DNA of 5,661 bases from Chloroflexia bacterium (lineage in GTDB: Bacteria > Chloroflexota > Chloroflexia > Thermomicrobiales > UBA6265): the NCBI GenBank assembly GCA_013696265.1, contig JACCYX010000152.1, positions 1-5,661 on the forward strand. The letters run 5' to 3'. The position numbers and the translations under genes are program-made. Every line of letters starts with the position of its first letter. Positions within the stretch are counted from its first letter, which is position 1. Under the pieces are notes generated by a model, which saw nothing but the letters and a program-made list of their open reading frames with translations, ran no database searches and was not told the DNA's origin. Positions 5,611 through 5,661 of the stretch are shown here, piece after piece.

Positions 5611-5661
5611 CATCGCGGCCAGTTCGCTGGCCAGCTCGACCAGGCCGATCGCCTCGACGCC
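5605..5661 (-). CDS. Possible 3' end of a minus-strand gene entering from the right
   Basis: Read from the right edge, 18 codons (GVEAIGLVELASELAAMA) end in TGA at 5607-5605. The composition is GC-rich with strong G/C in the third position, like the regulators on the left and unlike the neighbouring membrane-protein gene. The peptide would form an amphipathic helix, as at many protein C-termini. It is too short to assign to a family, and chance reading-through of 54 bases is possible. If real, the gene converges on the membrane-protein gene. Confidence 0.4.
   Translation of the reverse strand, partial: GVEAIGLVELASELAAMA

Overview
This is a GC-rich bacterial window. Its best-supported content is two regulatory genes facing away from each other, then a gene-poor accessory stretch packed with short inverted-repeat elements, then one unfamiliar membrane protein. 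The left part is a very large helix-turn-helix / AAA-type ATPase / TPR protein. The second regulator is an Xre-type protein with an MmyB-like ligand-sensing C-terminus. Large regulators of this architecture are, from general knowledge, common in Chloroflexota (for example Thermomicrobia) and Actinomycetota. I lean towards Chloroflexota, but nothing in the window fixes the taxon.

Layout: (1) Positions 1-2727, minus strand: one uninterrupted 909-codon reading frame that runs off the left edge without a stop. (2) Positions 2728-2984: a divergent control region with weak promoter candidates for both directions and a perfect small dyad between them. (3) Positions 2985-3851, plus strand: the Xre/MmyB-like regulator. 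(4) Positions 3849-4400: a mosaic cut up by five TAA trinucleotides. It holds two related imperfect-TIR elements (157 and 145 bp), a 108-bp spacer with strong overlapping hairpins, and a third element (127 bp) with a different TIR. The first TAA is the stop codon of the regulator gene. (5) Positions 4401-4859: no convincing gene, but a 12-bp perfect palindrome and a leader with two competing hairpins. (6) Positions 4860-5534, plus strand: a membrane protein whose C-terminus resembles a bacterial PH-like domain, visibly less GC-rich than the left half. (7) Positions 5605-5661, minus strand: what may be the last 18 codons of a gene entering from the right.

How the parts may work together: the divergent regulator pair shares one control region, and the Xre protein may act on it. 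The target of the large ATPase regulator is not visible. The TAA-bounded elements look like non-autonomous mobile elements (MITE-like); no transposase is encoded in the window. The membrane protein behind them could be recently acquired cargo, but that is inference.
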